64,000 nt of DNA from Brucella oryzae. Its GTDB lineage: Bacteria; Pseudomonadota; Alphaproteobacteria; Rhizobiales; Rhizobiaceae. The notes under the pieces were generated by a model. The model made no database searches, was not told where the DNA came from, and worked only from the letters and a program-made list of their open reading frames with translations. The translations under genes were made by a program, and so were the position numbers. The DNA lies in the NCBI GenBank assembly GCA_012103035.1, contig JAAVLL010000001.1, positions 1,834,501 through 1,898,500 on the forward strand, given 5' to 3'. Positions 40,471 through 49,216 of the stretch are shown one piece after another; within the stretch, counting starts at the first letter, position 1, and each line of letters starts with the position of its first letter.

Positions 40471-41221
40471 TTACTTCTGCTCCTCACCGAAATAAGCGGA
40501 CAGTACCTCTTGAGTAGGACCATCCATTTTCAGCTGACCATGCTCCAGCCAAAGAATGCGATTGCAATTTTTCATTAGCAATTCCCTCGAGTGACTTGCC
40601 AAAATCAGAATCTTTGTAGCCCCCACCAATTCGTGCATGCGTTTGTTTGCGCGCTCTTTGAAGTCTTCATCTCCGGTTGATAACCATTCATCCATAATCA
40701 GAATTTCTGGACGCACAGATGTCGAAGTTGCAAAGGCCAGCCTCGCTGCATACCTGAGGAATACGTTCTGAAAGGCATGTCCAAGAAATCACCCAAGCCG
40801 GAGAATTTGGCGATCATATCGAATTTCTCGTCAATTTCTTTCGGAAGCATTCCCATCATAGCGGAGCGCAGGCGAATATTTTCGCGTCCCGTCGCATCCG
40901 GGTCAATGCCAAGATGGATATTGATCAATGAAACACAGGTTCCATCAATATACGCAGTCCCCTGCGTTGGGGTATAGATGCCCGAAAGCACTCGCAACAG
41001 CGTTGTCTTTCCCGAGCCATTATGGCCGATCAGCCCGATCCTATCGCCGTCCTTAAGAGTCATCGAGACTCCTCAAGACCACGGATCACAACCAGTTTAT
41101 CAGTTCTCCGTTCAATTTTTCCGCCTGTCGCGATGCTTAGAACACGGTTCTTTAGGGAGCGACTTGATGAGTTATAAATTGGAAACTCAACGCTCACGTT
41201 GTCTAACTTAATCAAGCTCAT
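40471..41221 (-). CDS. wzt: O-antigen ABC exporter ATP-binding protein Wzt, frameshifted
   Basis: Powers export of finished O-antigen across the inner membrane. Restored start: MSLIKLDNVSVEFPIYNSSS (41221). Walker A is GLIGHNGSGKTTLLRVLSG, the signature begins YSSGMQ, Walker B is EILIMDEWLSTGDEDF and the switch His is in LASHSREL. Breaks lie near 41055 (a G run in LEGVSMTLKDG) and near 40735 (after YSSGMQ). About 249 residues: a short Wzt without a C-terminal carbohydrate-binding domain, like the Brucella protein. It follows wzm by 4 bases. Confidence 0.87.
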
Positions 41222-41225
41222 GTCA

Positions 41226-42075
41226 TCACAACCAATACGCTACACGCCAACGGTATTTTCCAAAGAATACTAACGCAACAGCCCAACCGAAAACTGCAAG
41301 CCCAACCGCAACAAACCAGCTAGCATTTTCAGGAGCATGCCCCAAAAGTGGCGCTCTGACCAACTCAATGAAGTGGTAAAATGGATTAAACTCGATAAAT
41401 GCCCTGGAAACATGATCCGGCAGGATCTTCACCATCCACATAATTGGCGTTGCATAAAAAATATCTGTAGGAAATTTGTTACAACTTGAGTCATATCGCG
41501 AAATCTAGCGCATAAGACGGCCAGAATAAGCATAATCCAAGCTAGATTCAAACAAACGAGTAAGAAGCCAGGAAACGACAATAGAACATAAAAATTTATT
41601 GAATGACCAAGAATTAAAGCAATAAAAGGAAATATTACAATATTATGCATGAATATTATTATATTCCTCCACAATGTGCGCAGTATATGCGTAAAAGTGG
41701 CATCCTTACCTGAAGGATAATACCGTCGGACCCACTGAAAGTAGTACAACCTTCTGATAATGAGCTTGTAATGAAGCTCCACATAATGATGCCAGCGCAT
41801 ACGTGAGGCAAATACTCATGCATCTCAGATTGGAAAAGCGTTCCAAAAATAGCACCCAGTGCACCAATCAACACAGCCATATTCAAGGTCAGCCAAAATG
41901 CTCCAACTCGCGAACGGCGATAACGCTGCGCAACATCTTGCCAGCCGAAAATCAAAGCTAACCGATAATTTGCAAAAGCCTCTACAATATCATTCAATGC
42001 AACTTTGATACCTGCCTTCGGTCTCACTCGATATGCAACCAACTCGGCGTTCCCATCAAAAGCTTCAACGCTCAT
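41226..42075 (-). CDS. wzm: O-antigen ABC exporter permease Wzm, frameshifted
   Basis: An ABC-2 type membrane protein with about six transmembrane segments. Restored order: the N-terminal cytosolic part with FANYRLALIFGWQDVAQRYR RSRVGAFW (read in two pieces), LGAIFGTLFQSEMHEYLPHV, the membrane segments FPFIALILGHSINFYVLLSF and VCLNLAWIMLILAV, and the C-terminal RAFIEFNPFYHFIELVRAPL. Breaks lie near 41790, 41680 and 41440. Restored length is about 283 residues, normal for Wzm. With wzt it forms the exporter; this implies an ABC-dependent O-antigen, a homopolymer or a capped repeat, rather than a Wzy-dependent one. Confidence 0.86.
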
Positions 42076-42298
42076 AAAGACCTAATCCTAGTTGAAATTA
42101 TGCAGGCTCGCCCATGCGCCTTCGCAAATTTTTCGTCTATTTGATCGCGTGTGTAGTAATGGAAATGTTTGAATTAAGTCAACCACCTCCAATAAGAGAA
42201 TGCCTTCACAATGCGACTAAACTGCGATTGACGACGTGTCTGAGTTTCCTCGGCTGGTTAGCCCTTACCGGTCAGGCTCCTGTACAGTGTGTAGTGGG

Positions 42299-43132
42299 TT
42301 ATTCGATGGCAATCACCCAGCCCCACCGAAACCCGTTTCTGCCCTGCTCCCATCGGTAACCGAAAGGATTGCAGACAATGCGGCTTCGGCCGATCTGAAC
42401 GTCGAACGCGTGGTGCGTATGACCACAGATCCACAAATCTGGAGCCTGTTCGGAATGAAGGATGTCACTGAAGGCTTCAGCACCACAGGCGAACAGAAAA
42501 TTTGCGTCTTGCCCCATATAGACCGGCGGCGTGCAATCAGGATGCGGCATGTGATGCGTCAGCACGACAGTGCGGCCGTCAAATGGTTCTGCCAGCTTTT
42601 GTCGAATATAGGCTGCATCTGAACGATGTAGGTCAAGCATATTCTCAGGCGTGAACCGATTGCCATCTTGCATATATATTGCATGAAAATCGTTGAGCAT
42701 CTGACGTGCCATCAACATTCGCTGGCGCAGGTCAGACTTCGCGGCGAGTTTCATCTGGAAATCGACCCATAGGCTTGCGCCGATGAAGCGCGTATTGTCG
42801 ATAATCACCGTATCGGCATCGAGACAATAAAACCGCTGCGGCCATTGCAGAGAAAGGGCCTCAATTGCCTTGATGGTCTGCCTATCGCTTTCCAGCGAAC
42901 GATCCCTATCACCGATAAGCCATTTGTTCTGATAGAATTCATGATTTCCGGGGACATACAGGATCGGCTTCTCGTAGCGCCTGATCAGAAATTCCAGCGT
43001 TATGTGGAGATCTGGTGCCGCGCTGAGATCGCCCGCTATCATGATCACATCACAGTCCGGCGCTTCTTCCCGTGTTGGATAGGCAACATCTTGCAGTTCA
43101 TTATGCACGTCAGACCAGATCCAGAGTTTCAT
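42299..43132 (-). CDS. Metallophosphoesterase
   Basis: A 277-residue calcineurin-like phosphoesterase in one intact frame. All metal-binding motifs are present: SDVHNE near the start, IAGDLS, VPGNHEFY, THHMPHPD and CGHTHHAFD. No signal peptide, so it is cytosolic. The substrate is unknown; relatives range from nucleotide to DNA phosphoesterases. It sits at the boundary between the Wzm gene and the small uncharacterised genes of the tRNA-Gln island, on the same strand as them, and lacks the AT-rich composition of the O-antigen genes. Confidence 0.85.
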   Translation of the reverse strand: MKLWIWSDVHNELQDVAYPTREEAPDCDVIMIAGDLSAAPDLHITLEFLIRRYEKPILYVPGNHEFYQNKWLIGDRDRSLESDRQTIKAIEALSLQWPQRFYCLDADTVIIDNTRFIGASLWVDFQMKLAAKSDLRQRMLMARQMLNDFHAIYMQDGNRFTPENMLDLHRSDAAYIRQKLAEPFDGRTVVLTHHMPHPDCTPPVYMGQDANFLFACGAEAFSDILHSEQAPDLWICGHTHHAFDVQIGRSRIVCNPFGYRWEQGRNGFRWGWVIAIE

Positions 43133-43283
43133 GCGATTCTCCCTATTCCTATCCGTATTATCGAAGCCGTTTTCGCGTCAGGTTTTCCAAGACAGGCATC
43201 CACGTCTCTGGCAGACGTGCAGAGACTTTCACACCAGCTGCCATGTCGGTTGATATTGTGCTGTCTGATCAGCTTCATTTTTC

Positions 43284-43616
43284 TCAGTGGCCGATGTCTT
43301 GTTGGCCAAGCCGATAAAAGCGACTGAAGGTGCGGGCATAATTTCTGTCGAGATCCAGAAGCCACAGCTCGGACGTGATGCCATTGGGCACGATGTAACC
43401 AAGACGAGGATGTTCGAACAATACGCCTTCGAGACATGTTGCCGGTCGTTTGCTCAGCTTCCAGCTTGTGATTGCTGGCGAATTTGCCAGTGTCCGTTCA
43501 TCTGGATAATCACCCTGGAATATCCGCTCGAGATCATCGACCAGAGATTTCAGCATCTTGATTTCAAGTTCGAGTTGTTCGCGATTGTATTTTCCGTCTT
43601 TGATTGTAACCATCAC
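43284..43616 (-). CDS. Small uncharacterised protein, DUF6634-like
   Basis: A 110-residue protein. The N-terminal third is helical and charged (REQLELEIKMLKSLVDDLER). The C-terminal half contains GITSELWLLDLDRNYARTFSRFYRLG, read here as LWLLDLDRNYARTFSR and FYRLG, which resembles the W-x-x-D-x-x-x-x-W/Y-A-R-T-x-S-R-x-Y-R-L-G pattern of DUF6634 proteins of rhizobia; their function is unknown. The start could lie further upstream: an open frame from 43758 (MDAFVTLNSSAFALDNNQ) joins this one if a base in the T6 run near 43639 is wrong. It lies 151 bases upstream of the metallophosphoesterase. Confidence 0.55.
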   Translation of the reverse strand: MMVTIKDGKYNREQLELEIKMLKSLVDDLERIFQGDYPDERTLANSPAITSWKLSKRPATCLEGVLFEHPRLGYIVPNGITSELWLLDLDRNYARTFSRFYRLGQQDIGH

Positions 43617-43960
43617 GCTGTGTTCCTGATTTATGAAAAAATGAGGGATCGTTCAGGCGCGCAACAACGCGCCCGGGGATTGGCGTTTCCTGATTTCCAC
43701 GCATTTGATTGTTATCGAGAGCAAAAGCTGAGCTGTTCAGCGTAACAAAGGCATCCACCCTGATATCTGAGCAGAAGCTACTCTGCTGCCTTATCTATTT
43801 TGCTTTAACCTTCGTTCTCATCGGTTGTCCGTTAACTCACCATTGAGAATACTGGATACCCTTGTTGGTCTGCATCGCGGCAAACGTCCACGCTGCTGCA
43901 TAACGGATATGTCCGTGACACGCAGTTTCAGAAGCTTCGCACGAGGCATCAGCTGATTGG
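43617..43960. other. Spacer in the island, possible tiny genes
   Basis: No clear gene. On the minus strand a 42-codon frame starts MPRAKLLKLRVTDISVMQQR at about 43948, right after the stop of the next gene, and might be a basic small protein. The frame from 43758 mentioned under the DUF6634-like gene also lies here. I would not call either with confidence. Confidence 0.3.
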
Positions 43961-44392
43961 TCACGCCGTCTCAACGCTATTATCCGGCCACAAAATCTGA
44001 ATCCTCGGCATAGACATCTTGTCGAGCGCTTCGACCGTAATCTTCGCGATCTCTTCATCGATAAGCTGTGCTTGCTCTGCTTCAGTTTCCGCGAATGTAT
44101 CGCCGAGCCAGATGATAAGCTCTTCCCTGAGAGCTTCTTGCACATCCAGCACTTTTCCCGCGATACCCGGTGCGCCGATCAGTCGGTCAAGGTCAGCCAG
44201 TGCCCAGATGCCCTTTTCTCGTGGGCTTTCATTCAATAGCGGATCGATCAGCGCGAATTCACACTGTTCGATATCTATATCGTAGTATTGTGATGCCAAA
44301 CGCGCCAGAATTGCTGCTGTGGTTGATGCTTCAATGCGCCATTGACACAAGGCGTTTTTGTGCGCGTAGATACCGTACACCATGCTGAACAT
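43961..44392 (-). CDS. Uncharacterised island protein, 143 residues
   Basis: Mostly helical and acidic: AILARLASQYYDIDIEQCEF, then EKGIWALADLDRLIGAPGIA, LREELIIWLGDTFAETEAEQ and a C-terminus IQILWPDNSVETA. No known motif, signal peptide or membrane segment. The start ATG shares its A with the stop of a 29-codon gene (TGATG), so it is translated together with that gene and the one before it. The conserved genes nearest to it are the island integrase and the metallophosphoesterase. Function unknown. Confidence 0.55.
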   Translation of the reverse strand: MFSMVYGIYAHKNALCQWRIEASTTAAILARLASQYYDIDIEQCEFALIDPLLNESPREKGIWALADLDRLIGAPGIAGKVLDVQEALREELIIWLGDTFAETEAEQAQLIDEEIAKITVEALDKMSMPRIQILWPDNSVETA

Positions 44393-44481
44393 CAGTAGTC
44401 GTTTTTCTCAGCATCATAATGCACGAGATCAAAAGCATAAGGCTTCGTCGGGAGTGCTGATGCAGCAATCTCGATGCTCAT
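44392..44481 (-). CDS. 29-codon peptide gene in a coupled trio
   Basis: Encodes MSIEIAASALPTKPYAFDLV followed by HYDAEKNDY. It is shorter than usual annotation limits, but both ends are tied to its neighbours: its ATG overlaps the stop of the upstream gene as ATGA, and its TGA overlaps the ATG of the downstream gene as TGATG. Such double coupling is unlikely by chance. Function unknown. Confidence 0.5.
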   Translation of the reverse strand: MSIEIAASALPTKPYAFDLVHYDAEKNDY

Positions 44482-44816
44482 TGTAGAAACCGATTTGGGG
44501 CAACCGACTCGATAACATGATTAAGCGTATCACGTGTGATTGGCATTGCACGGCTCGGTCCCCTATGATCGAAAATCCTCAAACGCGCTGACGCTTCTTC
44601 AATGAGCCCCAGGATTTTCTCACCTTCGTTCCAGATCGCCCAGCGCAAGAGCGTATCGCGAACCACCGTTTTCTCTGTATCCCGGTTATGGGCTTGGTCA
44701 ATTCGATGGAGAAGCCACGATAGATGCAGCGCTGCATTTAATTCACGTGTGTAGCTGCGCTGCGGAATTTTGTTTTCGATCAGGTCGATGTAGCCGATCA
44801 CTGTTTCTGCAAACAT
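44478..44816 (-). CDS. Uncharacterised island protein, 112 residues
   Basis: Start chosen at MFAETVIGYIDLIENKIPQR (44816), preceded by GGAGAAGGAGGACTT; a longer frame begins at 44945 but its first 43 residues look non-coding. The protein is helical with a conserved-looking core HLSWLLHRIDQAHNRDTEKT and LLRWAIWNEGEKILGLIEEA. It might be a small dimerising helical protein. No recognised family. First of the three overlapping genes. Confidence 0.55.
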   Translation of the reverse strand: MFAETVIGYIDLIENKIPQRSYTRELNAALHLSWLLHRIDQAHNRDTEKTVVRDTLLRWAIWNEGEKILGLIEEASARLRIFDHRGPSRAMPITRDTLNHVIESVAPNRFLQ

Positions 44817-45016
44817 AAGTCCTCCTTCTCCGGAGCGACTATCGGCCGCCGGAGCTAAATGGTGTGAGGTGTTGGTCGCGCTTGCCCTTGCAAGCGGCAC
44901 CAGTTTTAAAGACAGCAAAGACCGTGACGTTGCGCGCGAACGCACACGAGCAGAGTGTCAAAATCGGAATTGGGGAGTTCGGCTTTAAAGAGCGCCGAAC
45001 GTGTCAGAGGCGGAAA

Positions 45017-45103
45017 TTACTTCCGCTCAGGAGCCACAAAGCCGATACGATTATCGGGCCACAGATCTTTTAATTCGAGACGAATGTCGATAATAACCAG
45101 CAT
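45017..45103 (-). CDS. 28-codon peptide gene
   Basis: MLVIIDIRLELKDLWPDNRI followed by GFVAPERK, with a strong AGGAG 9 bases before the ATG. It could be a leader peptide or small protein for the island operon. Evidence is limited to the ribosome-binding site and position. Confidence 0.35.
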   Translation of the reverse strand: MLVIIDIRLELKDLWPDNRIGFVAPERK

Positions 45104-45137
45104 AGCTTGGCTCCTGTGTTGGCAGGCTAAGTTAGTC

Positions 45138-45185
45138 TCCATTCCGGTGTTCCAGCACCGGAATGGAGATGTCTGATCGATCAGA
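45138..45185. repeat. Perfect 13-bp stem-loop and adjacent palindrome
   Basis: CTCCATTCCGGTG (45138-45150) pairs with CACCGGAATGGAG (45157-45169) around a 6-base loop, and TCTGATCGATCAGA (45172-45185) follows as a second palindrome. There is no T-run on either side. It lies upstream of the small-gene cluster and may be a regulatory structure. Confidence 0.5.
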
Positions 45186-45497
45186 CAAAGTGACTATTGC
45201 AGGATCTCAAACGCGCTGCAAGGATCTGGAACAAAAGATCTCCAGACCGTATTTTTATCTAAGTCCCGGATATCACCGGCTTTTTAGAATAGCCCCAATC
45301 GCTACAAAACCCAGTAGCCGTAAGGCTTCTGCTTTGGTCGGCGACTGATCCGGGCGGCTGAAAGCAAGATAAAAGTTATCCACAGGCGAGACATCAGGCC
45401 CCATTTTAACTGCATGCCAGAGTGCTCATCGAAAGAAGCGCCCTTGCCCGACATCTCACATGAACAAAGACGCCGAATACGTTTCGACCTTACTTTC
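45186..45497. other. Island spacer without clear gene
   Basis: Short frames exist on both strands but none has a convincing start or composition. It separates the small-gene cluster from repeat block A. Confidence 0.35.
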
Positions 45498-45735
45498 AAA
45501 CGGCGTTTGTCGCTGAATCGGGAAAATTGCCTCGGGTAACACTCTTCTCGAATTTTGAATCGGATTACTGCAAATTATTTCGATTTGAAACATGTTGCTG
45601 ACAAATCGAAATGACGTGCCTGCACATTGCGTGGCCCTACCTGCCTGCCATTTCAAACTCGATATTTCCGATTCATCTGCAAACGGCGTTTTATGAAGTA
45701 ATGGGGAGAACAGACAAAAGGGACAAACGCCGTTT
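45498..45735. repeat. Repeat block A bordered by AAACGSCGTTT palindromes
   Basis: AAACGGCGTTT occurs at 45498-45508 and 45681-45691, and AAACGCCGTTT at 45725-45735. The space between the first two matches block B (46212-46452) in order: a TGAATCGG segment, a 27-bp shared stretch at 45553-45579 beginning TTTTGAATCGGATTACTGCA, a CGATTTGAAA segment and a GCCCTACC segment. The two blocks are diverged direct repeats that flank one small gene. Confidence 0.7.
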
Positions 45736-45784
45736 GTGAAACGAGGCCATTGAAATCAGGCTGCCACGGTTTTGGAAGCCATCT

Positions 45785-46126
45785 TCATTGCTCGGGGTCG
45801 TCGGCGTCTCCATGAGGCATCAGATGCACTTTGCGTCGGAAATCCCAACCCCTTTTGGTGTATTTGTCGATCAGATCATCAATGACATCCAACGAAGCAT
45901 CTTTATCGAAGCCCTGATCTGCCAGCCCATCAAGCAGCATATCAATTAGCTTCTCCATCCCGTCTTGATTGCCAGACTTCATCGCTTTGGCAATCATGAA
46001 ATGCAGAAACACCCGAGCAACGTCGTCGCGTGTCGGTTTGCGCTCTGCTCTCAAACGATCCCGATATTCTTTCTGCCGTTCTCGCTGTTTGCGCAAGCGT
46101 TCTGCCTGCTGCTTGCTCGATGCCAT
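45785..46126 (-). CDS. Small basic coiled-coil protein between the repeat blocks
   Basis: About 113 residues from MASSKQQAERLRKQRERQKE (46126; an upstream ATG at 46150 adds 8). The N-terminal 40 residues are extremely basic and coiled-coil-like, followed by a helical DDVARVFLHFMIAKAMKSGN and an acidic segment MDMLLDG-like to DASLDVIDDLIDKYTKRGWD. It might bind DNA with its N-terminus; the flanking palindromic repeats would then be natural targets, but that is conjecture. No known family was recognised. Confidence 0.55.
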   Translation of the reverse strand: MASSKQQAERLRKQRERQKEYRDRLRAERKPTRDDVARVFLHFMIAKAMKSGNQDGMEKLIDMLLDGLADQGFDKDASLDVIDDLIDKYTKRGWDFRRKVHLMPHGDADDPEQ

Positions 46127-46211
46127 TTCACCCCAATTGCCCGCGAACAATTAAACTATGAGATCAAAACCAGTCGGCGCAAAGCGTTTTTCTTCCTCCC
46201 CGCCTACCCAT

Positions 46212-46452
46212 AAACGGCGTTTGCCCTTGAATCGGAAATCTCGGGTTCAGCAACGTTTACCCCGAACTCTGTAACGCTCCTCCCAAGTTTTGAATCGGAT
46301 TACTGCAAATTATTGCAATTTGAAATGCATCACTGGCAAATCAAAACAACTTGCCGACACGTTGTAATGCCCTACCCGCAACTTCAAATGAAGTACCGGG
46401 AAGTTATTGCAATTCAAATCACCTACTGGGGTCGCCAATGCAAACGCCGTTT
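46212..46452. repeat. Repeat block B bordered by AAACGSCGTTT palindromes
   Basis: Begins with AAACGGCGTTT (46212-46222) and ends with AAACGCCGTTT (46442-46452). It shares the 27-bp stretch at 46288-46314 with block A. It also holds internal copies of a TTATTGCAATT(T)(G)AAAT-like word (46309-46325 and near 46404-46419), giving it an iteron-like look. No gene is visible in it. Confidence 0.68.
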
Positions 46453-46560
46453 AAATTATGCAATATATTTCCCGAACTTATTTCCGAAACACGGGTCTGC
46501 TGCGCTTTCCGTTCCGTTCGATGGATGCCTCCCACGTTGATAATGAGTATAGCGCGACAC

Positions 46561-48754
46561 CTAACGACGTCGCGCTGTTTTCTTAATTACGAATTGCGAC
46601 GCCGGGATGGCTTCTCTTTTCTTTTCTAAACCAGGGCGCAGGTTCTTTTGCCTCGACATACGACAGCAAGCGTAAGGGCTGTGGTTGCAGATGCCCGTAA
46701 TGACCGGATACACATCAATTGTCTTTTCATCACCGTCAAACTGGCAATATTCGTATATCGTGTATCTCCCTCCGTTCGGCCCAGATGCCCGGTAATGTCT
46801 TCTATAATCGACATTTCTATCCCCTTCTGTTTCAGCGTGTCGCTGAACCCATGGCGCAGGGCATGGATTGCACGACCCCAAAGCTGATCACCAAGCCCCG
46901 TTTCCGCTTTCAACAGAGGGACAAAGCTCTTGTAGAAACGATCACCGGTATCGTTTTTGCGTCCTGGAGCGACCAATTCCGGAAATAAACATCTGTGTCC
47001 AAGTTCCTTCAAACGCTTTGCGTAGTCGAGAAAACCCAGTCGGATAAGCTCATCTGGTACGGGAGATCGCGTTTTGATTGGAGGTTCTTCAATCCTCGGA
47101 GCTCGTTTTTCCGAATTTTGATGGACCACATACCTTGATCCTTTGCATAAACCACATCATCAATCATGAGGCCCGTAAATTCGGCGCGTCTTGCGCCCAG
47201 ATATGCGTAGAGCATTGGCACATAATAAAGGGACGAATGATATACGGTCTGTCCGAACTCCCGCATTTCCTCCGGCATCGGCCCGGCACAACCGGTGAAC
47301 ACCGGAAGCCGGAAGATCGCTTCAACCTGCTCAGGGCCGGGTTTAGCAGTCAGCTCCCGAACGGATGCGAGGCTGCGTTTCTTCGGCTTGATCCTTTGAA
47401 CGTAAATGCCCGCAACATGAAACCTGACGCGACAAGATGATTCAGGAACTGTTCGAGATTACCAAGGTGACGCCTGATTGTTCCACTCGACAAGCCGACC
47501 TGGGGTTCTGGCAAATTAAGCTTTTGTGCGCGGATTACTTCCCGTTCTGTCGCCTCCCGCAATTGCACGGTCGTCATTGCCACGTAACGCGAACTGCTTC
47601 CCCATCTGACAAGGATGTTATTGAAATGCTGGCGCAAAGCCGCCAAGTGGGTCTGAGTAATGGCACTGCTCGTGAGAACATTGTGCTCGTCCAGAATACC
47701 GCAGAAAATGCGAACAGCTGTCCTGACGTCCTTTGCCGTATCTTCGTTCCAGTTCTCACGGTTGTTGGCGATCAGAAGGTCGCACTGCTTCATGAATTGC
47801 TTCACTGGCAAGTCCTGCCCAGTAAGCCCCAGCATGTCAGATACTGATACAGGAACAGGATTTTCTACAACTGGCTGTGGCTGTGGCTGTGGCTGTGGCT
47901 GTGGCTGTGGCTGTGGCTGTGGCTGTGGCTGTGGCTGTGGCTGTGGCTGTGGCTGTGGCTGTGGCTGTGGCTGTGGCTGTGGCTGTGGCTGTGGCTGTGG
48001 CTGTGGCTGTGGAATGATATCCGGCACAGGTTCCACGTTTGCAACCGAAACAATTGGTTCTGGCTGGATGGGGGCTGGTTCAGCCTGCTCGTCAGTATAT
48101 TCGATGAGATAGCGATTCTCGGTGCTCAACAGTACATCAGCCCGCGCTTTAAAATACTCGGCCTTCGCTTTTCGAAATTCAGGATCGAATAAGCGAGGCC
48201 ATGTTCCTGCATGAGCGCTCTCAGTTCACCAGCGAAGCGTGATGATTCTGCGTATTCTCGCTCTCCGTGATATGTTGTAACGATGCCTTGATGCAGGCTC
48301 TGCGGGACGTTTGCCTTTTCGAGAACACGCCAGCCCAGACAGGATGCATCTTCAAACAGGATCCGACGGGTACCAAATTTTTCCAGAAGCCTGTAGGCCC
48401 AGCCTGCTTCCAAATCGGAACGAATATTATCAATGTGATGGAAGCCTACTGTCGTACTCCTGCTGGCAGCCTGCAGGTTGTCCATATGATCATTCATCCG
48501 CGCGATTTCGGACTGGAACAATCCTTCGAGAGCTTCTTTCGACATCAATACACTTCGCGGGTTCTCTGCAATTTCATAGAGCATAAGATTGAGCTTGCGG
48601 GCCATGTAGCCTGCCTGTCGATGATCAGATTGTTTGAGGCTGAAAGCAAGGTGACGCGAACCAATATTGCGGCCCAGATGTGCCGGAAGGCGCGCGCGCC
48701 AGTAAAAATATTTCCGCGCCGTTGAAGATTCTGAACCTGATGTCTGATTGCCAT
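46561..48754 (-). CDS. Large tyrosine recombinase (island integrase) with Pro-Gln hinge, frameshifted
   Basis: About 730 residues when restored. It starts [20 protein letters not shown], as in rhizobial integrases. A middle hinge is (Pro-Gln)23. A SAM-like core-binding domain follows ([20 protein letters not shown]), then the catalytic domain: first Arg in [12 protein letters not shown] (near 47188), HALRHGF with the His-x-x-Arg pair (46865-46856), [12 protein letters not shown] with the second His and the nucleophile Tyr (near 46757). Breaks lie near 48715, 48130, 47330-47380, 47100 and 46740. The gene sits next to tRNA-Gln and reads away from it, the standard layout for an integrated element. 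All catalytic residues survive. Confidence 0.84.
47873..48010. repeat. Hexanucleotide microsatellite (GGCTGT) x23 inside the integrase gene
   Basis: 23 perfect tandem copies, 138 bp. On the coding strand each unit is CCACAG, Pro-Gln. Copy-number change by slippage would lengthen or shorten the hinge without shifting the frame. Confidence 0.95.
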
Positions 48755-48925
48755 GATGGACTCGCCGTTTGGAGCCACGAGACAAACCGACCAGGCGAAT
48801 CGGCATGTGTCATAGCTCTGTGTCACAGTTTGGTGCACAGTCGGCGAAATGGAAAAAGCTTGAGGATTCCCAGCAAGGAAAACACTAAGTAAAATCAATA
48901 AGATATTGATTTTACACATGATTCA

Positions 48926-48999
48926 TGGCTGGGGCGCCTGGATTCGAACCAGGGAATGGCGGTACCAAAACCGCTGCCTTACCGCTTGGCTACGCCCCA
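48926..48999 (-). tRNA. tRNA-Gln (anticodon UUG)
   Basis: A 74-base gene with encoded CCA. The acceptor stem TGGGGCG pairs with CGCCCCA. The anticodon stem is GCGGT/ACCGC-like with loop TTTTGGT, giving UUG. The T arm is CCTGG-TTCGAAT-CCAGG. The 3' end faces the integrase at 48754, so it is the likely attachment site of the island. Confidence 0.93.
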
Positions 49000-49216
49000 A
49001 CAAATCACACCGAAGCAATCGGTTGCGCGGCCTTATAACCGCTTCGAAACCTGAGCGCAATCGCCTAATAACGAAATCCGCCCAAGATTACAGGCCCTGT
49101 GAAGAAGCTTTTCAACCGCATATCGCCACTGTCAGCTCAACAAAACCAAAGCGATGATTTGCGTCCAGCTTCAAAGCTGCTAATTCCTACAGATAAATGG
49201 GATTTTGGTATTCATC

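Noticed and set aside
47873-48010. Could the tandem repeat be a CRISPR array?
   Set aside because: The unit is 6 bp with no spacers, lies inside a gene, and no cas genes are near.
47865-48112. Open frames rich in Cys-Gly or His-Ser repeats over the microsatellite
   Set aside because: They are other-frame readings of the hexanucleotide repeat that codes Pro-Gln in the integrase.
48755-48919. A signal-peptide-like frame upstream of the integrase (MCKINILLILLS)
   Set aside because: It runs in phase into the integrase start and lies in the gap to the tRNA; no support for a separate gene or for an exported integrase.
42100-48925. A second copy of the tRNA-Gln 3' end marking the far side of the island
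   Set aside because: I looked for the acceptor/T-arm sequence to the left of the integrase and did not find it; the far boundary stays open.
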